Of a stretch of 64,000 nt of DNA, positions 1 to 11,464 are shown piece after piece. Made by a program: the position numbers and the translations under genes. The DNA is from Spirodela intermedia (lineage: Eukaryota; Streptophyta; Magnoliopsida; Alismatales; Araceae). Location: NCBI GenBank assembly GCA_902729315.2, contig LR746268.1, forward strand, positions 3,093,501-3,157,500, written 5' to 3'. The notes below the pieces were generated by a model. It was not told the DNA's origin, did not search any database, and saw only the letters and a list, made by a program, of their open reading frames with translations. Every line of letters starts with the position of its first letter. Position 1 is the stretch's first letter.

Positions 1-1500
1 TATAAGTCTATTTATCATGAGTTAAGGCTAAAACTATATTATTTACTAATTATTAACTCATGATAATGAAGACTTATCAATGACATCAACATCCTAATGA
101 ATGAGATTCGGCCAGAAATAAAGTTCCACTAGACAATCTTTACATAAATAATTATAGATGATTTAACTAATCAAATTAAGATCTAAAAAATTAAAAAAAT
201 TATAATTAAATGAAGAAGATTTTCAAAACTTGAAATCATAAAAAATCTCATTAAATTAAGTAAAAATTATGTTTAAAGTAGGAAAGGTAAAATTTCAACT
301 TTATTGCGACAATCCCTAAAATTCTATATTTTGAAGGATTATTATGCAATGTCCACAACTTTGAAAGCTTTTCTTGGGTATAAATAAAGTGAACAATCTC
401 TAGATCTTCTTGCAAAGTCTAAAAATTAATAAAATAAGTCCACGAATTATATCTAGTGATTGTCACTTAATGGAGTATAATCACAGCAACTTTTGAATCT
501 CGAATGGCTATTACTTAATAGAGATAAGTTAGATGGAGGTGAGGTGCATCTTAAGGAGATTCATCTTCTAATTGTGCAATAAGAGGAGGTTATTCATCAC
601 ATCTAGTATGCTCTCAAGAGGTGTCAACTCATGTCCTAATAGATTGTTCTTTTCCTAATAGCTATTAGTTTCTCAATCAATCAGAGATGATTTTCTCAAT
701 ATATTTGTGATCTTTTTATCCATAATCATTTGTCAGTTAGTAACAATGTTCCGTGAATCATATAGTCAACATTTTCACTGATGATTAAGTAATTTTAACA
801 ACTTAATCATTGACTAACGTTCTATAGAAAAATCATGATTTAGTTAAATAAAATGTAAATTTTAGCTCTAGGTAAATTCAAACATTTGCTAGTTGCCTAC
901 CTACATGTGATAAAGTAAAATAAGTATCCAAATACCCTTCTCAAGTGAAGTCATAAGGGTATCACCTTCTTATAAACTAGGGGTATTTTAGGTATTAAAA
1001 TTATTAAAAACTTAAGAGGAAACACTAGCACAACTTCAGCGAAAATACATCTTTGCCTTGTCAATATTGTCCTCTCATATGTGTACAACCACTCCTTGCC
1101 CCACACTCGGCTGGCCACCGATAATGTCGAAGAGTAATGCACACATACCCCGCTAACCATTCTTTAAATGTCTATGGTGCTGCATGACTATACTCCCAAC
1201 TTGCTTGCCAACCTAGCTGGCCAACAAGTCCCCCAACTGTCTTTTGACCCACTTGAGGGCCCGGTGGGTCCCCCCTTTTTTTATAGATTTATTTTATTTT
1301 ATTTCTCTTTATTTTTATCTCAAAAATATCATTATAAAAAATAAATTCACAAAATCACATAATTAGCCTAACATTCACATTAATTGACTAGAAATTATTT
1401 TTCTAAATTTGGCACAAATATAAGTCTATTTATTATGAGTTAAGGCTTAAAAAATATTATTAAATAAACTATTAACTCATGATAATGAATACTTATTAGA
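1..1500 (+). repeat. Repeat family A, copy A1 (decayed)
   Basis: About 82-1496 aligns by eye, in the same order, with the better preserved copy at 23.8-25.15 kb. Shared blocks include the 'acaatctctagatcttct' segment near 395, the 'tgtacaaccactccttg' segment near 1082, and a terminal hairpin at 1420-1496. A second hairpin at 2-77 looks like the tail of a further copy lying beyond the left edge. Many CG dinucleotides of the 24-kb copy read TG or CA here, as expected for an old methylated repeat. It has no coding capacity. The family could be a solo LTR or another non-autonomous element; I cannot assign the class. Confidence 0.7.
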
Positions 1501-2857
1501 TAATTTTAGATTACATCATAATTGTTGAGAGATTATTAGATAAAATTGGCAAGAAGTTCAATGTAAAAGGAAGGAAGTTCTCTAGAGGATACAAAAATTA
1601 GAAGATTTCAAGATTTTACAAGTTTTCTCAAGTTGAGATCACTCTGAATGACAAACACACACAAATAGAGTAACATCCGCCAATTACAACTTTAATTCTT
1701 CTTTTCATAGCACTTTATTTTTTATCTTCCTTAATCCTTCATTTGGATGACATGCAGAAAATGAATTTAAGGCTTTCAATCTATTTTTTTACTACTTTTT
1801 AAATAATTTCACATACATTTTTGATACTCTATTTTTTAGTGAAAAAAAGAGCAGTAAACAGTCTTTTCAAATTAGATATCTATTTTTATTTGATTTCATT
1901 TTCATTTTAGCTTATTTCTTCATCAAGTGACAAGTAAAAGATGAGATTTAGCATTTTAATTCCAAGTTTTAATCACTTTTAATCACTCTAAATTCCAAGT
2001 TTTAGCATTTTATTCATAGATTTACTTGATTTGATTAGTTTTTATACTTATGATTTTAAGGATTTTAATGAAAGTTCATTGGTTAAGATCGTTCAAAGAA
2101 ATTTATTTTCATAGATTATTCAATTTTAATACAGATTTGGATCGAAAACATTTTCCTCTTTTTCATTGGTAGAGTTACTCTACTTGCTGATGACTTGAGG
2201 TTTTCGTTTTATATTCAATTGTTATTTCATGATTTTACTTTATCTGATGAAAGTTAATTTATTAAATATCATTTAGCTCCATTTATTGTGAATGATTAGT
2301 AAGTTTTATTTACTGCAATTCAGCCTAAATCCTTTTCTATTTGACTACTAGTGGGATTTCCCTATCATAGGTTGTATTTTCTCTCTCCTCCCATGTTTTC
2401 CCAATTTTAGGTTTATTTTCTGTCATTTATTTTCTTTTATTTTAGTGATTTTCTCTATCATTTTCTCTAAAATATTTTATATGTCTTGAGTCATTTACCA
2501 ACACTCAGACATGGAAACACCTCAAAATTGAAAGATTTAGAGCTCAAGTAATTTGGAAGATGTAAAGCATAGAGGAGATTATTTTTTATTTTCTTATTTT
2601 ATGCTTTTTCTGTTTCACTAAATTCCTTAGAACGAAAAAATATTCATATTGAGATTGACCATCATCCCTACAAACAATCCAAATTCAAAAAAAATCCTTA
2701 TAACTATTATTCTGAATTTAGTTTATGATTTTTAAAATTTGATCATTTTGTTTACAATGACTAAAGTAATATTAGATTGGGGTTGGCAATTGTTCCTATG
2801 CTCAAGCTTTAGGGTCCTTCCTTTCTCTCTCCTTTTCTCATCTTTTGAAAACCTCCT
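1501..2857 (+). repeat. Repeat family B, copy B1
   Basis: This AT-rich stretch lies between A1 and the inverted copy A2. Its distal part (about 2340-2600, including 'atttagagctcaa' near 2537) matches 25.66-25.88 kb. Its proximal part (about 1520-1850) matches 23.03-23.51 kb. At the second locus the two halves are therefore separated by repeat A3. I see no open frame of note and no recognisable domain, so class and true ends are unknown. Confidence 0.55.
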
Positions 2858-3937
2858 AATAAGTATTCATTATTATGAGTTAATAATTAATTAATAATAT
2901 TAACTCAAGCCTCAATTCATAAGAAATAGGCTTATATTTATGTTAAATTGAGAAAAGGTATTTTTAGTTGATTAATGTGAATTTTGTGGCTAGTTATGTG
3001 ATTTTATGTAAATTTATATGATTTTTATAATCATGTTTTTGAGATAAAATGAAAATAAATAAAAAATATAGAAAACAATAAGACCCCTATGTAGGTCGAA
3101 GGCATTGTCAAAGGAGTCACTAGCCAGCCAAAACCCACATGCATGTTGGAGGCACAATTAGGGGAGCCATGAACTAGGGGCTCTAGTGGTTAAGGACCAA
3201 TTAGGGCCTATGTGCATCATTCCCCTTCCACATCATTGGTGGCCACCCATGTATGGGGCAAAAGGTGGTCGTACACACATGGCATGTAAATATGGTGATG
3301 AGAAAATGAGGTATTAATATAAATAAATATATATATATCAAACATAAAGAATAGTCAATGTGGGACTAAACCTATGTCAGTGTTCACTAGCATAGATTAG
3401 TATTTTATACTAAAAATACCCCTGACTTATGAGAAGGAAACACCTCCCTAATGTCACTAGGTCAAGAATATGTGGGTGATTCATGCCCTCTTTCTCGTGT
3501 AACCAAGTGACTAGCATAGATTCAAATCCTACTAAGTTAAAATTTATATTTTTTATCTATTTAAATCATAATTTTTCTATGGAACACTGATCAACAATTA
3601 AGCTATTAAAATCGTTCTCACATTGAAAAATTTTCTGTAAAAAATATTCACAGATCATGATTAACAACAAAGGATTTTAAATATAAAAATCATACATTAT
3701 TCAAAGAAATCATCTCAAATTGATTAACAAATGAGTTATCATTGAGAAGAGGACGATCCACCAAGAGACAAGCTATCACCTCCTCACAACATACTAAATG
3801 TGATTAAGAGCCACCTCTTATTATGTGAACTTGAGTATGAAGCTCCTTAAGATAAATGAACTTCCATCCAGCTTATCTTTATTAGATAACAAACGTTGAA
3901 AATCTGAAAGTTGCTGAATTTCTACTCTATCAAATTT
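2858..3937 (-). repeat. Repeat family A, copy A2 (inverted, truncated)
   Basis: Read on the minus strand this matches A1 from about position 474 to its terminal hairpin (here 2859-2935) and matches copy A3. It keeps an snRNA-type promoter-like motif on the minus strand at 3356-3366, followed by a run of TA. The end distal to the hairpin stops at about 3937, directly against Ty1/copia integrase sequence. The copy is therefore 5'-truncated or broken by rearrangement. Confidence 0.65.
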
Positions 3938-5700
3938 TTATTTTTTTTAATCTCATGCTCTTCACAATATGTGAGAAATTAAGATAATATATTTTAATTC
4001 ATTATTAGTTCATAAAACTATGTAATTTATACTCTTTCATTATTATGTTAATTTATTATTTTACTAAATTTGTGTAAGTTTACTTCTATTTTTCCCATTT
4101 TATCTTTTTTCAAAACTTCTAACTTATACTTCGTGAAATAAACCCAAACCTTTCTATATAAGTCATCAATAAAAGTCACAAAATAATAAAAGCCACATTT
4201 TGATGTTATATCCTTAGGCCCCCATACATCAAAATGAATGTAATTTAATACTTTCTTACCATTATGAGTTGTTGTTTTGAACTATAACTTAAATTTCTTT
4301 TCATAACATAATATTTCTACAAACCTAATTTACAAGTTTAGACTTCCTCAAACAGTCCTTGCTTATAGGTTCATCTTATATCATTCTCACTAATTGGTCC
4401 AAGCTAAAGTGCCATAATAGTTTGAAAATTTTCGAAAAGGCATTGTGTTGTTGATGAAGCTCCACCTTCAACAATGCTCCCCAAAAGTCATTAAATATTA
4501 CCTATTAGTTTTTTTCCTTTCATCATTATTATCTCTCCTTTATGAACTTTCAAAATTCTATTTTCAGCCTTGAAAGTATAACCGATTGAATTTTATGTTC
4601 TCAAAGAAATTAGATTCCTTCAAGACCATTAATATGTCTCTCATTCTCTAAACTTCTCATAGATTTACCAAACATCTTAGTTTTCATGATACTAATCCCA
4701 ACAACCTTGCACATAATAATACAATCTAAAATAGAAGTCTTATAAATGTTAAACCAATACAAATTTGGACATATATGAGATGCACAGCCCAAATCGAAAA
4801 TCTATGAATCTGCAAATTTTAATTGCAGCCAATACAAACATCAAATCCATGACATTACTTTGTGATTCATCATTTACAAGATTTGTAGAATTTGATGAAT
4901 TATTCGTAGTACTCTTCCCATGCTTTCTTTTCGAGCAATCTCTCTTTTAAGTGCCCCATTTCATGACACTTATGACATTCTTATATTTTAAGCTAACATG
5001 CTCTAGACTTTGTTCTAGCCTCTAATTTTCTCGTTTCTTTTAACATTCCTCTTTCCTTCTACCTTACTCATTCCCTTCCCCTCTTAACCATCAACCCTTC
5101 ATCCTGCATATTATAGAAGTTCACCTTTCTTCGATAATGTTATAAGAGAGCAGATGACACATCTTCACACTATAGAGTGTCTTTTCCATGTAACAATGTT
5201 ATTGGAAAAATATTTATATGAGGTCTGAACAGAACAAAGAAGATATAAAACTTTATCCTCATTCAGATTTTTCTAATTTCAGCATATCATTTATGATTTG
5301 ACTAAAATTATATATACGTGATGTAAGATTGTATCATTTTACCATATATAGTGCATAATATATATATCTATATATATATATATATATCAATGTTTAAGGA
5401 ACAACTTATTAATCAATGATTATGAAATGAATCGATTGCTTAATTTTGGCAAAAAAACAACAGGTGAATCCTCATCTAGGACATGATATAAAATATTTTT
5501 CTTAATACATAAATCTAATAATGTTAGTTACTTTGTTTTCTAATTTTTCCAAGTCATAATATGTCATTAGTTTAGGTTTATTTTCTTTTCCATAAAATTT
5601 AATATCTAGATCTTACATGACAAATAGATCATTCATCCTTCACTGCCAAATGCTAAAATTATATGTTCCATCATATTTCTCCATATCAAATCTGGAAAGA
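3938..5700 (-). mobile_element. Ty1/copia retrotransposon remnant (gag to integrase, dead)
   Basis: Minus-strand translation gives, in the order of a Ty1/copia polyprotein, a gag start near 5690 (Y-D-G-T..F-S-I-W-Q), a CCHC zinc knuckle at about 4945-4977 (C-H-K-C-H-E-M-G-H-L-K, then a 1-base frameshift before the final Cys), a protease/linker region at 4610-4800 with the family pattern C-K-V-V-G-I, and the integrase start at about 4370-3940 (H-F-D-V-W-G-P, then F-I-D-D-L..K-V-W-V-Y-F). Stops and frameshifts are frequent. Reverse transcriptase and RNase H are missing because the element ends against repeat A2. LTRs and a primer-binding site were not recognised. Confidence 0.85.
5359..5388. 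repeat. (TA)n microsatellite
   Basis: An interrupted run of TA dinucleotides inside the copia gag remnant; probably replication slippage in AT-rich sequence. Confidence 0.9.
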
Positions 5701-6543
5701 AAAGTGTTTGTCGTTTTTTGTCCCTACTTGTTTGAATGTCTTCAAACATTCAAGTAAAAAAAATATAGCAAGAAACAAACTGATTTGAGGATAAGGAGAA
5801 ACTTTTAGTGTGAAAGATATGATTCATTTCTCTTCTAGGATCTAGTCAATGTAGCTTCCAAGATCTAACCTCTTTACCTTTCTAAATTGACTTCAGAGGT
5901 CTGACCAACCCTCAAGCTCCTTTGTTCTTCTTCTAAGAATAATCTATCTTCTATTTTCATACTTACAAAAACAGCTTGACTTCAAATAGTCTCTTTCGTA
6001 CTACCTGTGAGAGGAGAACCAGATCTTGCCTTGCAATAGAAGGGAAGGACGGGAGAAACAGCAAGAGCCAATGCAGAAACATGAAAAGGTAAAAAACCAA
6101 AATTTAGGTCTAATTTGAAACGCCCTAAATCGGTCTCTAAAATGACTATTTTTGTGTACCTCCCTTCTCACAATAGAGTTAGAAAAATGCTCCTTAAAAT
6201 GTCCAAAAGAGATGCCAAGTTTGGAGCCTCCTACTATGCTGCTGTTGGCTCATACCTCAACTAGGCTTTATTCAGTGGGTTGTCCAAGGTCCATTGGACT
6301 GTGCAACAGGCAAGCTGCTGCGGTCCTCCGCAGGTGATTGCTTCTCCGACCCCATGCTCGGGAAGCAGACATGCCGCTCAACTGCCTACCCAGCCCCCAC
6401 CATTCAAAACCAACACCGGTCGGACGGTTTCCAAAATAGGCGATTGCGAATTGAACAGAACTCGCCGCAGTGCGATATCACGGCGAGAGCTCACCTTACA
6501 GCCTGACCGGAATTCCGAGCACTAAGACAAAAATCAGTCAAGT
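5701..6543. other. Unannotated stretch 5' of the copia remnant
   Basis: This follows the copia gag start on its upstream side and could hold a decayed LTR, but no TG...CA ends or second copy are visible. Base composition rises from AT-rich to GC-rich at about 6270, marking the change from repeat to genic sequence. No gene is supported here; the short open frames at 6152-6525 have no family resemblance. Confidence 0.4.
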
Positions 6544-6677
6544 GCGGGCGGTAGAACGAGCCGAGAGAGACGAGAATTCTCCGTTCTCCGAGAGGCGAAA
6601 AATCACTCGGCGCGGGCGGTAGAACGAGCCGAGAGACGAGAATTCTCCGTTCTCCGAGAGGTGAAAAATCACTCGGC
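6544..6677. repeat. Tandem duplication, about 68-bp unit, two copies
   Basis: Two adjacent copies (6544-6611 and 6612-6677) both begin gcgggcggtagaacgag and end gaaaaatcactcg. The second copy is shorter by two bases in a GA run, and one other base differs (gaggcg/gaggtg). The bases before the first copy (aaaatcagtcaag) look like the tail of a third, partial unit. It lies about 0.75 kb beyond the 3' end of the SURNod19 gene. Confidence 0.9.
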
Positions 6678-7420
6678 CGGACGGCGACGGCTACCAAGGT
6701 GTCAGTGCCGATCGGCCCGCCTGCCGCCAGTGACTAGATATATACTTTCCCGATTTCTCTCGAATATTCCCCCTCAACCTCTTCACGACGTCATCTCCCT
6801 ATGAGAAGGCGAGGGAGGGACTTTCATATACAAAAAAACTAGACGAATAAGTTGCGTACTTAATAAAATGGTATTATTATGAGAATATCCCGAGCCAACC
6901 ATGACTGTACAGCAATAAATTAGCTTTCAGCCCTCCAGCCGGACAGGAACTTTCGTATAAACACTCGAGCCCCGAAAATTAAATTTACAGTCCCATTTTG
7001 AACTCCTCCCCCGTTTCTTCTCTGGCCGTCGAAGCAGCATTTTTGTGCACTTGCTCTATTGGTGCGGAGTCAACTAGTTAATCACTCAATGAGGCGTTCA
7101 GTGTTTACAGGCATCCAACCGGTTGACCAGATAAAAAGGAAAACTCATCCGCTGCCCCCTCTCCGCCGCCAAAAGCATGGACGGCTCGTCCTTCATCTCA
7201 CTCTGCCACCGCAGCTGACTCAAGGTTCACAGGGTCAGCAAAGCAGCCCGCTAGCGCTCTTCAGGTTGTTTGACAGTGCGAAGTACGAAGAGGAGAAATC
7301 GAGCTCGTACAGAAAGAACGGGAACACGGCGCACACAGTTTCAGGCATACAAGGGATGATTCAAGGCATACTAGCGTTGACTAGTTAAGATGGAGCAGAC
7401 CAGACGACCTCACGGTATAT
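6678..7420. other. Intergenic, 3' flank of the SURNod19 gene
   Basis: GC-balanced sequence downstream (minus strand) of the SURNod19 stop. It probably contains that gene's 3' UTR. An open frame at 7059-7388 on the plus strand has no recognisable features. I see no further gene. Confidence 0.4.
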
Positions 7421-9126
7421 CTATAATGCCAAGGACTGGTAGCGTTGACCGATTTCCCTCCTCCGCCGATAGAGGACGACGACGGCGGAGGCCACGGTTA
7501 TGCCGCCGAGGAGGACCCAAAAATAGTTGGAATGCAGCAGACGGCCCTGCAGAAATGAACCACGCTGAAGGATTAGGGTAGACGACGATGGCGGGAGTAA
7601 CGTAGAGTTCGAAGTACCGGTGCAAGCAGCAAGAAAGATTTGCAGGGTCAGGGGAGGGAGGAGGAGGGCTTCCTTACGGTCAACTGAACGGTGCTCTCCG
7701 GCGGGTCAGCTACCAGGATGTAGAAGAAACCCATGACCCCCGAGTGCGGCTCGGTGGCGTTGTAATTGGAGATGAGAGTCACCCTCTCCCCCGAGGTCAC
7801 CTTCACGGAGCCTGGACTCGGATAGCAGGTCGTCATTCCGACAACGTAGCCGGCTTCATCTCCCGCCTTCTCTCCCCGGCCGTAGATCGGCGTCGAGGAG
7901 CATAGCGTCCGCCCGTCCTGGATCCATTTCGACGGCGAGACAGTGAGCCGACGGCAGAGATGGAACCAGTACCGGCGATTTTTTGAAGTCGGCGCCAGTG
8001 GCAGGATCGGTTACCTGGCCGTAGAGGGCGGCGCCGACTCCGCCCCTGTGCTGGTGGGCGACGGCGTAGACGATGTTGCCTCCGCTAGGAAGAACCAGAA
8101 ACGCCCTCTTGCTGTCGATGCAGGCGCCGCTGGCCTCCCGACCACAGGGCGCAACGTGGTACTCCACCTGGAGTAGGAGACGGCGTGGGGAGGGTCATTA
8201 GGGATGTAAGTTCTCCGGAATCTTGAGGATGGATGACGGAGGTTTACCTGGCAGTCATTGAACTCATCCGTCGACGCTACTGGTCCTCTCTTCCCATCAT
8301 CAGTGACATCGAGGACGTAAAGCTTGGTCGGGACGATGCCGGCGGCCCAGTCGAGCCACTTCACTTCGTACCTCATGAAGAGCTTCCTCGGGGCGCCACC
8401 GGAGCCTTCGCCGGTGCGGCAGCGGGCCTTATCGTGGCAGCAGAGCACGCCTCCGGGGTAATCCTTCCCCAGGGGCCGGCCGCTCTCATCGACGGTCACG
8501 TTGTAGAACTCGCACCTGCACTCGATGCAACCCAGGCGGTCGACGACGCCCCTCGTGTCGATCGCGTGGACGTTCATCATCCACTTCTCCTCGTACCCGG
8601 CGGGCACCTCCGCCGGGTTCCCGACCTCAATCCCGTACGGGTCGGGGACCCAGGTGACCGTCCGGCGAGTCTCTGACCCGAGGCCAAAGGTCTGCCGGAG
8701 AATCTTCTCGCAGGTGCCGGCGTTCCCCGCGAGAATGTACTCGGGAGGGCCTTTCGAAGGGGAGGCGTTCCCGGTAATAAGGGACTCGGGAGGCTCCCGT
8801 GGCGGGCCGGCGGCGCCGCTGCGCTTCCGCTGGTAGTACCTCACCACCAACCAGTGGTGGATGTAGGCATCGTGGAGAGGGACGGGGTTTCCCGCCTCAT
8901 CGACCAACTCCGCCCTGAAGTCCTTCAGGGCGATGTGGCCTCGCGGGAAGCCGATGTCGCCGTAGTATTTGCCCTCCACCGACCCGGGGCTCAGCGTGAA
9001 CGGCGGCGAGTGGAAGACCTTACTTCTCAGCGGGGCTCTCTCCGCGGCGGTGCTCACTGGAGACGAGTGGACAGCCATGGCGACGATCACCGCCACCCGC
9101 AGCCACCATAGGAAAGAGCTCGTCAT
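7421..9126 (-). CDS. SURNod19-domain (stress up-regulated Nod 19) membrane protein
   Basis: Predicted exons, in transcript order, are 9126-8248, 8167-8015, 7917-7678 and 7546-7421, with GT-AG introns and no frame break (1,398 nt, 465 aa). An N-terminal hydrophobic signal peptide (residues about 4-22) precedes the hallmark region with H-S-P-P-F-T-L and F-P-R-G-H-I-A-L-K-D-F. A histidine-containing H-Q-H-R-G-G-V-G-A-A-L-Y-G segment and G-V-M-G-F-F-Y-I-L-V-A close the domain. Exon 4 encodes a single transmembrane helix (Y-F-W-V-L-L-G-G-I) followed by R-R-R-R, giving a type I topology with a short basic cytosolic tail. An in-frame Met at 9168 would add 14 residues; 9126 is preferred because the signal peptide then starts at once. 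Family members are plant proteins induced by stress or nodulation; their biochemical role is not known to me. Confidence 0.87.
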
Positions 9127-9313
9127 CGATGGAGTTCTAAAGAGAGAGCTGAGGGAGGAAGTTCCCAACCCCAGGGAGTGATGAAGAGGGAGGAGGGGGT
9201 GCTGGCTCTTCCTGGAGGGAGGGCATGAAGATGTGAAGGAAGAGAAGACCTTTCGGACGAATGGACGGGGATCTGGAGCAGTTGACGAATGAATGGATGG
9301 AGGTCAGCAAGCC

Positions 9314-9410
9314 ATTAACGTCAGGCATTGCGCCATTGGCACGCCATTATCATCAGGCATTCCGCCATTGGCACGCTATTAACGTCAGGCCTTGCGCCAT
9401 TAGGCATCGT
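9314..9410. repeat. 32-bp minisatellite, three copies
   Basis: Three head-to-tail units start attaacgtca, attatcatca and attaacgtca and share gcgccattggcacg-like cores. Unit starts are 9314, 9346 and 9378. It sits about 190-285 bp upstream of the SURNod19 start codon, so in that gene's promoter or leader, and downstream of the MFS gene. Confidence 0.9.
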
Positions 9411-9550
9411 TATCAGTGGTTGAAAGACGATTGGCTTAGAAAAGAAAAAAAAAGAAGTTTGATATAATAGAGACAGCGATAAGGACCCCGTAAAACCTTC
9501 AACTGTATTTCCTTCCGCCGAGCAGAGGACATCGGAGAGAAATACGCAGC

Positions 9551-9571
9551 GAGAGAGAGAGAGAGAGAGAG
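9551..9571. repeat. (GA)n tract
   Basis: A pure GA run just beyond the MFS stop codon and about 425 bp upstream of the SURNod19 start. It may be part of the MFS 3' UTR or a GAGA-type promoter element of the SURNod19 gene. Confidence 0.85.
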
Positions 9572-9578
9572 CTTCAAG

Positions 9579-11464
9579 TCATGAACATTGGAGGCGGTGC
9601 AGCGGTCGTCCCTGCTCATTGTTCGACGAGAGGAGGGCTATCCCTTCCTTGGGCGGCCGCGGCGGCGGGAAGGGGATTGTATAGGCGGCCCATGTCCGCA
9701 GGAAGAGGGCTGCACTGAAGCATACCCCAACTGTCGTGATGCAGCCCCACAACCAGAACGTCGCGGCGTAGCAGCGCCTCCCCCTGCACCCCGTGCTGCC
9801 GGCACCGGTGTCATAAAGGAGCGCCGCAAGGAGGCCGTAGATGAGGGAGCCGAGCGGGATGTTGGTGACGAGGATGTTGTGGTTCACCCCGACGCTCTCG
9901 GCGCCGAAGAGCTCCGCTGTCACCGCCACCGCCGCCGCGAAGACGAAACCCGAGCTGAGCGCGACCGCCGCCGTGCAGAACGGCAGCATCCCGCCGCAGT
10001 TCCCCCACCCGGCGAGCAGGAAGAAGGCGGCGGGCATCGGGGCCAGCCCCGCCGCCAGCCACCCTGTTCTCGCGATTCCATTCCCTCTTCCTGCCACAAT
10101 CGACGAGCCATTACGGTCCGCACCGCCTGCTGTCATGGTTATCGGGTACCGTCCGTCGGGGGAACTCACCTGCGAGGAGGTCGGGAACAGAGGCGAGGAG
10201 GCGGCCGAAGAAGGAACAGGAAGAGTAGAGACCCACCAGCGCCGCCGTGCTCTCGCCGCCCCTCCCCTGGCTCTCACGGATCTGACCAAGATTGTTGCTG
10301 TAGACCAGCCCCACCGTGCCCCCGCAAAGGTAGGCCAGGTAGTAGACCCAAAAATCCACCCGGCTCACCAGCCGCCGGGGCCCGTGCTCCTCTCCCACCG
10401 CGGACAACCGACCCCTCCCCAGCCACCGTCGTCCTCCCACGCCGCCGCCGGCTAACCAGTGCCTCCCTCGGGGGGATCCCTCTGCTTTGGCAGAGAGCAG
10501 CTTGCGAAGGAGCTCCAGATCCTCGGGACAGTTCCGGGTGCGCCCACCCCGACGCCAGACGCGGAGGAGAGGAAGGAGGAGGAGAAGGGACCCGCCGCCG
10601 AGGAGGAGGCGGGTAGCGGGAGCGGCGCCGGAGGAGGGGGGGAGGAGGAGGAGGTGAACTCCCGCGAGGACGGCGAACCCGAGGAGGAGGAGGAAGACAC
10701 CGTCCTCGGATTCGTCATCGTTGCGACCGTGGTCGGCTGCTACGGTGCCCGGGGATGAGAAGCGGAGGGCGGGGGGGAGGGCGACGGCGGATGCGAGGAG
10801 GGGGATGGTGGCGCTGAGGAGGAGGTAGGAAGACCCGGAGGGATGGTGTCCAGGGAGGGCCGTGGCGAGGAGGGCGTAGAAGCCAGCGCTGGCCCCATTG
10901 AAGCTGACGGAGAGGGAGAGGGCGAGGGAGCGGTGGCGGGGGGAGGGGAAGGCGCGGGTGCAGAGGGCGAAGCAGACGGTGTTGAACCAGCAGATGCTGC
11001 AGCCCGCCATCAAACAGAGGATGAACACCTGTGAACGACATCTCGGTATTAAAACCCTTCCGCCCCGCGAAGGGAAGCCAGAGAAGAGGAAGACGGTGGG
11101 CCAGCTCCGATCGCCATTGCCGTCAAGGACCTTCGCTTACAGAGGGGCTCACCGAGGAGTATTGGAGAGGGAGGTGGCGGGCGACGAGGAGCCACTGCAG
11201 GCCGTACCCGAGGAGGCCCATTCCCGCCGCGACGGCGACGACGGCGGGGAGGGGGAGGCGGAGAGCGGCCACGCCGGCGGACCAGCCGAGGACCTTGCCG
11301 AGATCGGAGGCCAGGGCAAGCCCGTTGAGCCCCACCTGTGAGGCCCCCAGCGCGGCCTTCAGACTCGTCGAGTACGCCGGGAAGTTGAAGTTGGTCCCTG
11401 CGGCCGCCTGGATCAGCACCGCCGTCGCCAGCGCCGCCCACCTCCACACCTCCCCGTCTCCCAT
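9579..11464 (-). CDS. NFD4-like nodulin/MFS membrane transporter
   Basis: Exons 11464-11153, 11028-10170 and 10090-9579, joined by GT-AG introns, give 1,683 nt and 560 aa. The N-terminus matches the plant nodulin-like MFS domain: an opening W-R-W, an amphipathic helix with G-T-N-F-N-F-P-A-Y-S, then a second helix with D-L-G-K-V-L-G-W. Twelve or so hydrophobic helices follow. The central loop (about residues 240-300) is charged and Gly/Arg-rich, and the second half starts at V-D-F-W-V-Y-Y-L-A-Y. Near the C-terminal half lie F-G-A-E-S-V-G-V-N-H-N-I and T-N-I-P-L-G-S-L-I-Y-G, both typical of NUCLEAR FUSION DEFECTIVE 4-like proteins. Substrate is unknown. The coding sequence is very GC-rich and makes long open frames on the opposite strand that are shadows. 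The SURNod19 gene follows 0.45 kb downstream on the same strand but is a separate unit. Confidence 0.88.

Noticed and set aside
4610-4950. Two small open frames (60 and 61 codons) as independent genes
   Set aside because: The minus frame is part of the copia protease/linker region, and the plus frame is its antisense shadow.
6280-7581. Several overlapping short open frames downstream of the SURNod19 gene
   Set aside because: They lack similarity or signals and partly overlap the last SURNod19 exon in antisense.
9588-10616. 342-aa plus-strand open frame, and other long frames at 9.6-11.5 kb
   Set aside because: They are antisense or off-frame to the GC-rich MFS gene, whose minus-strand translation shows a clear family pattern. 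The alternative frames are low-complexity Arg/Pro/Glu strings.
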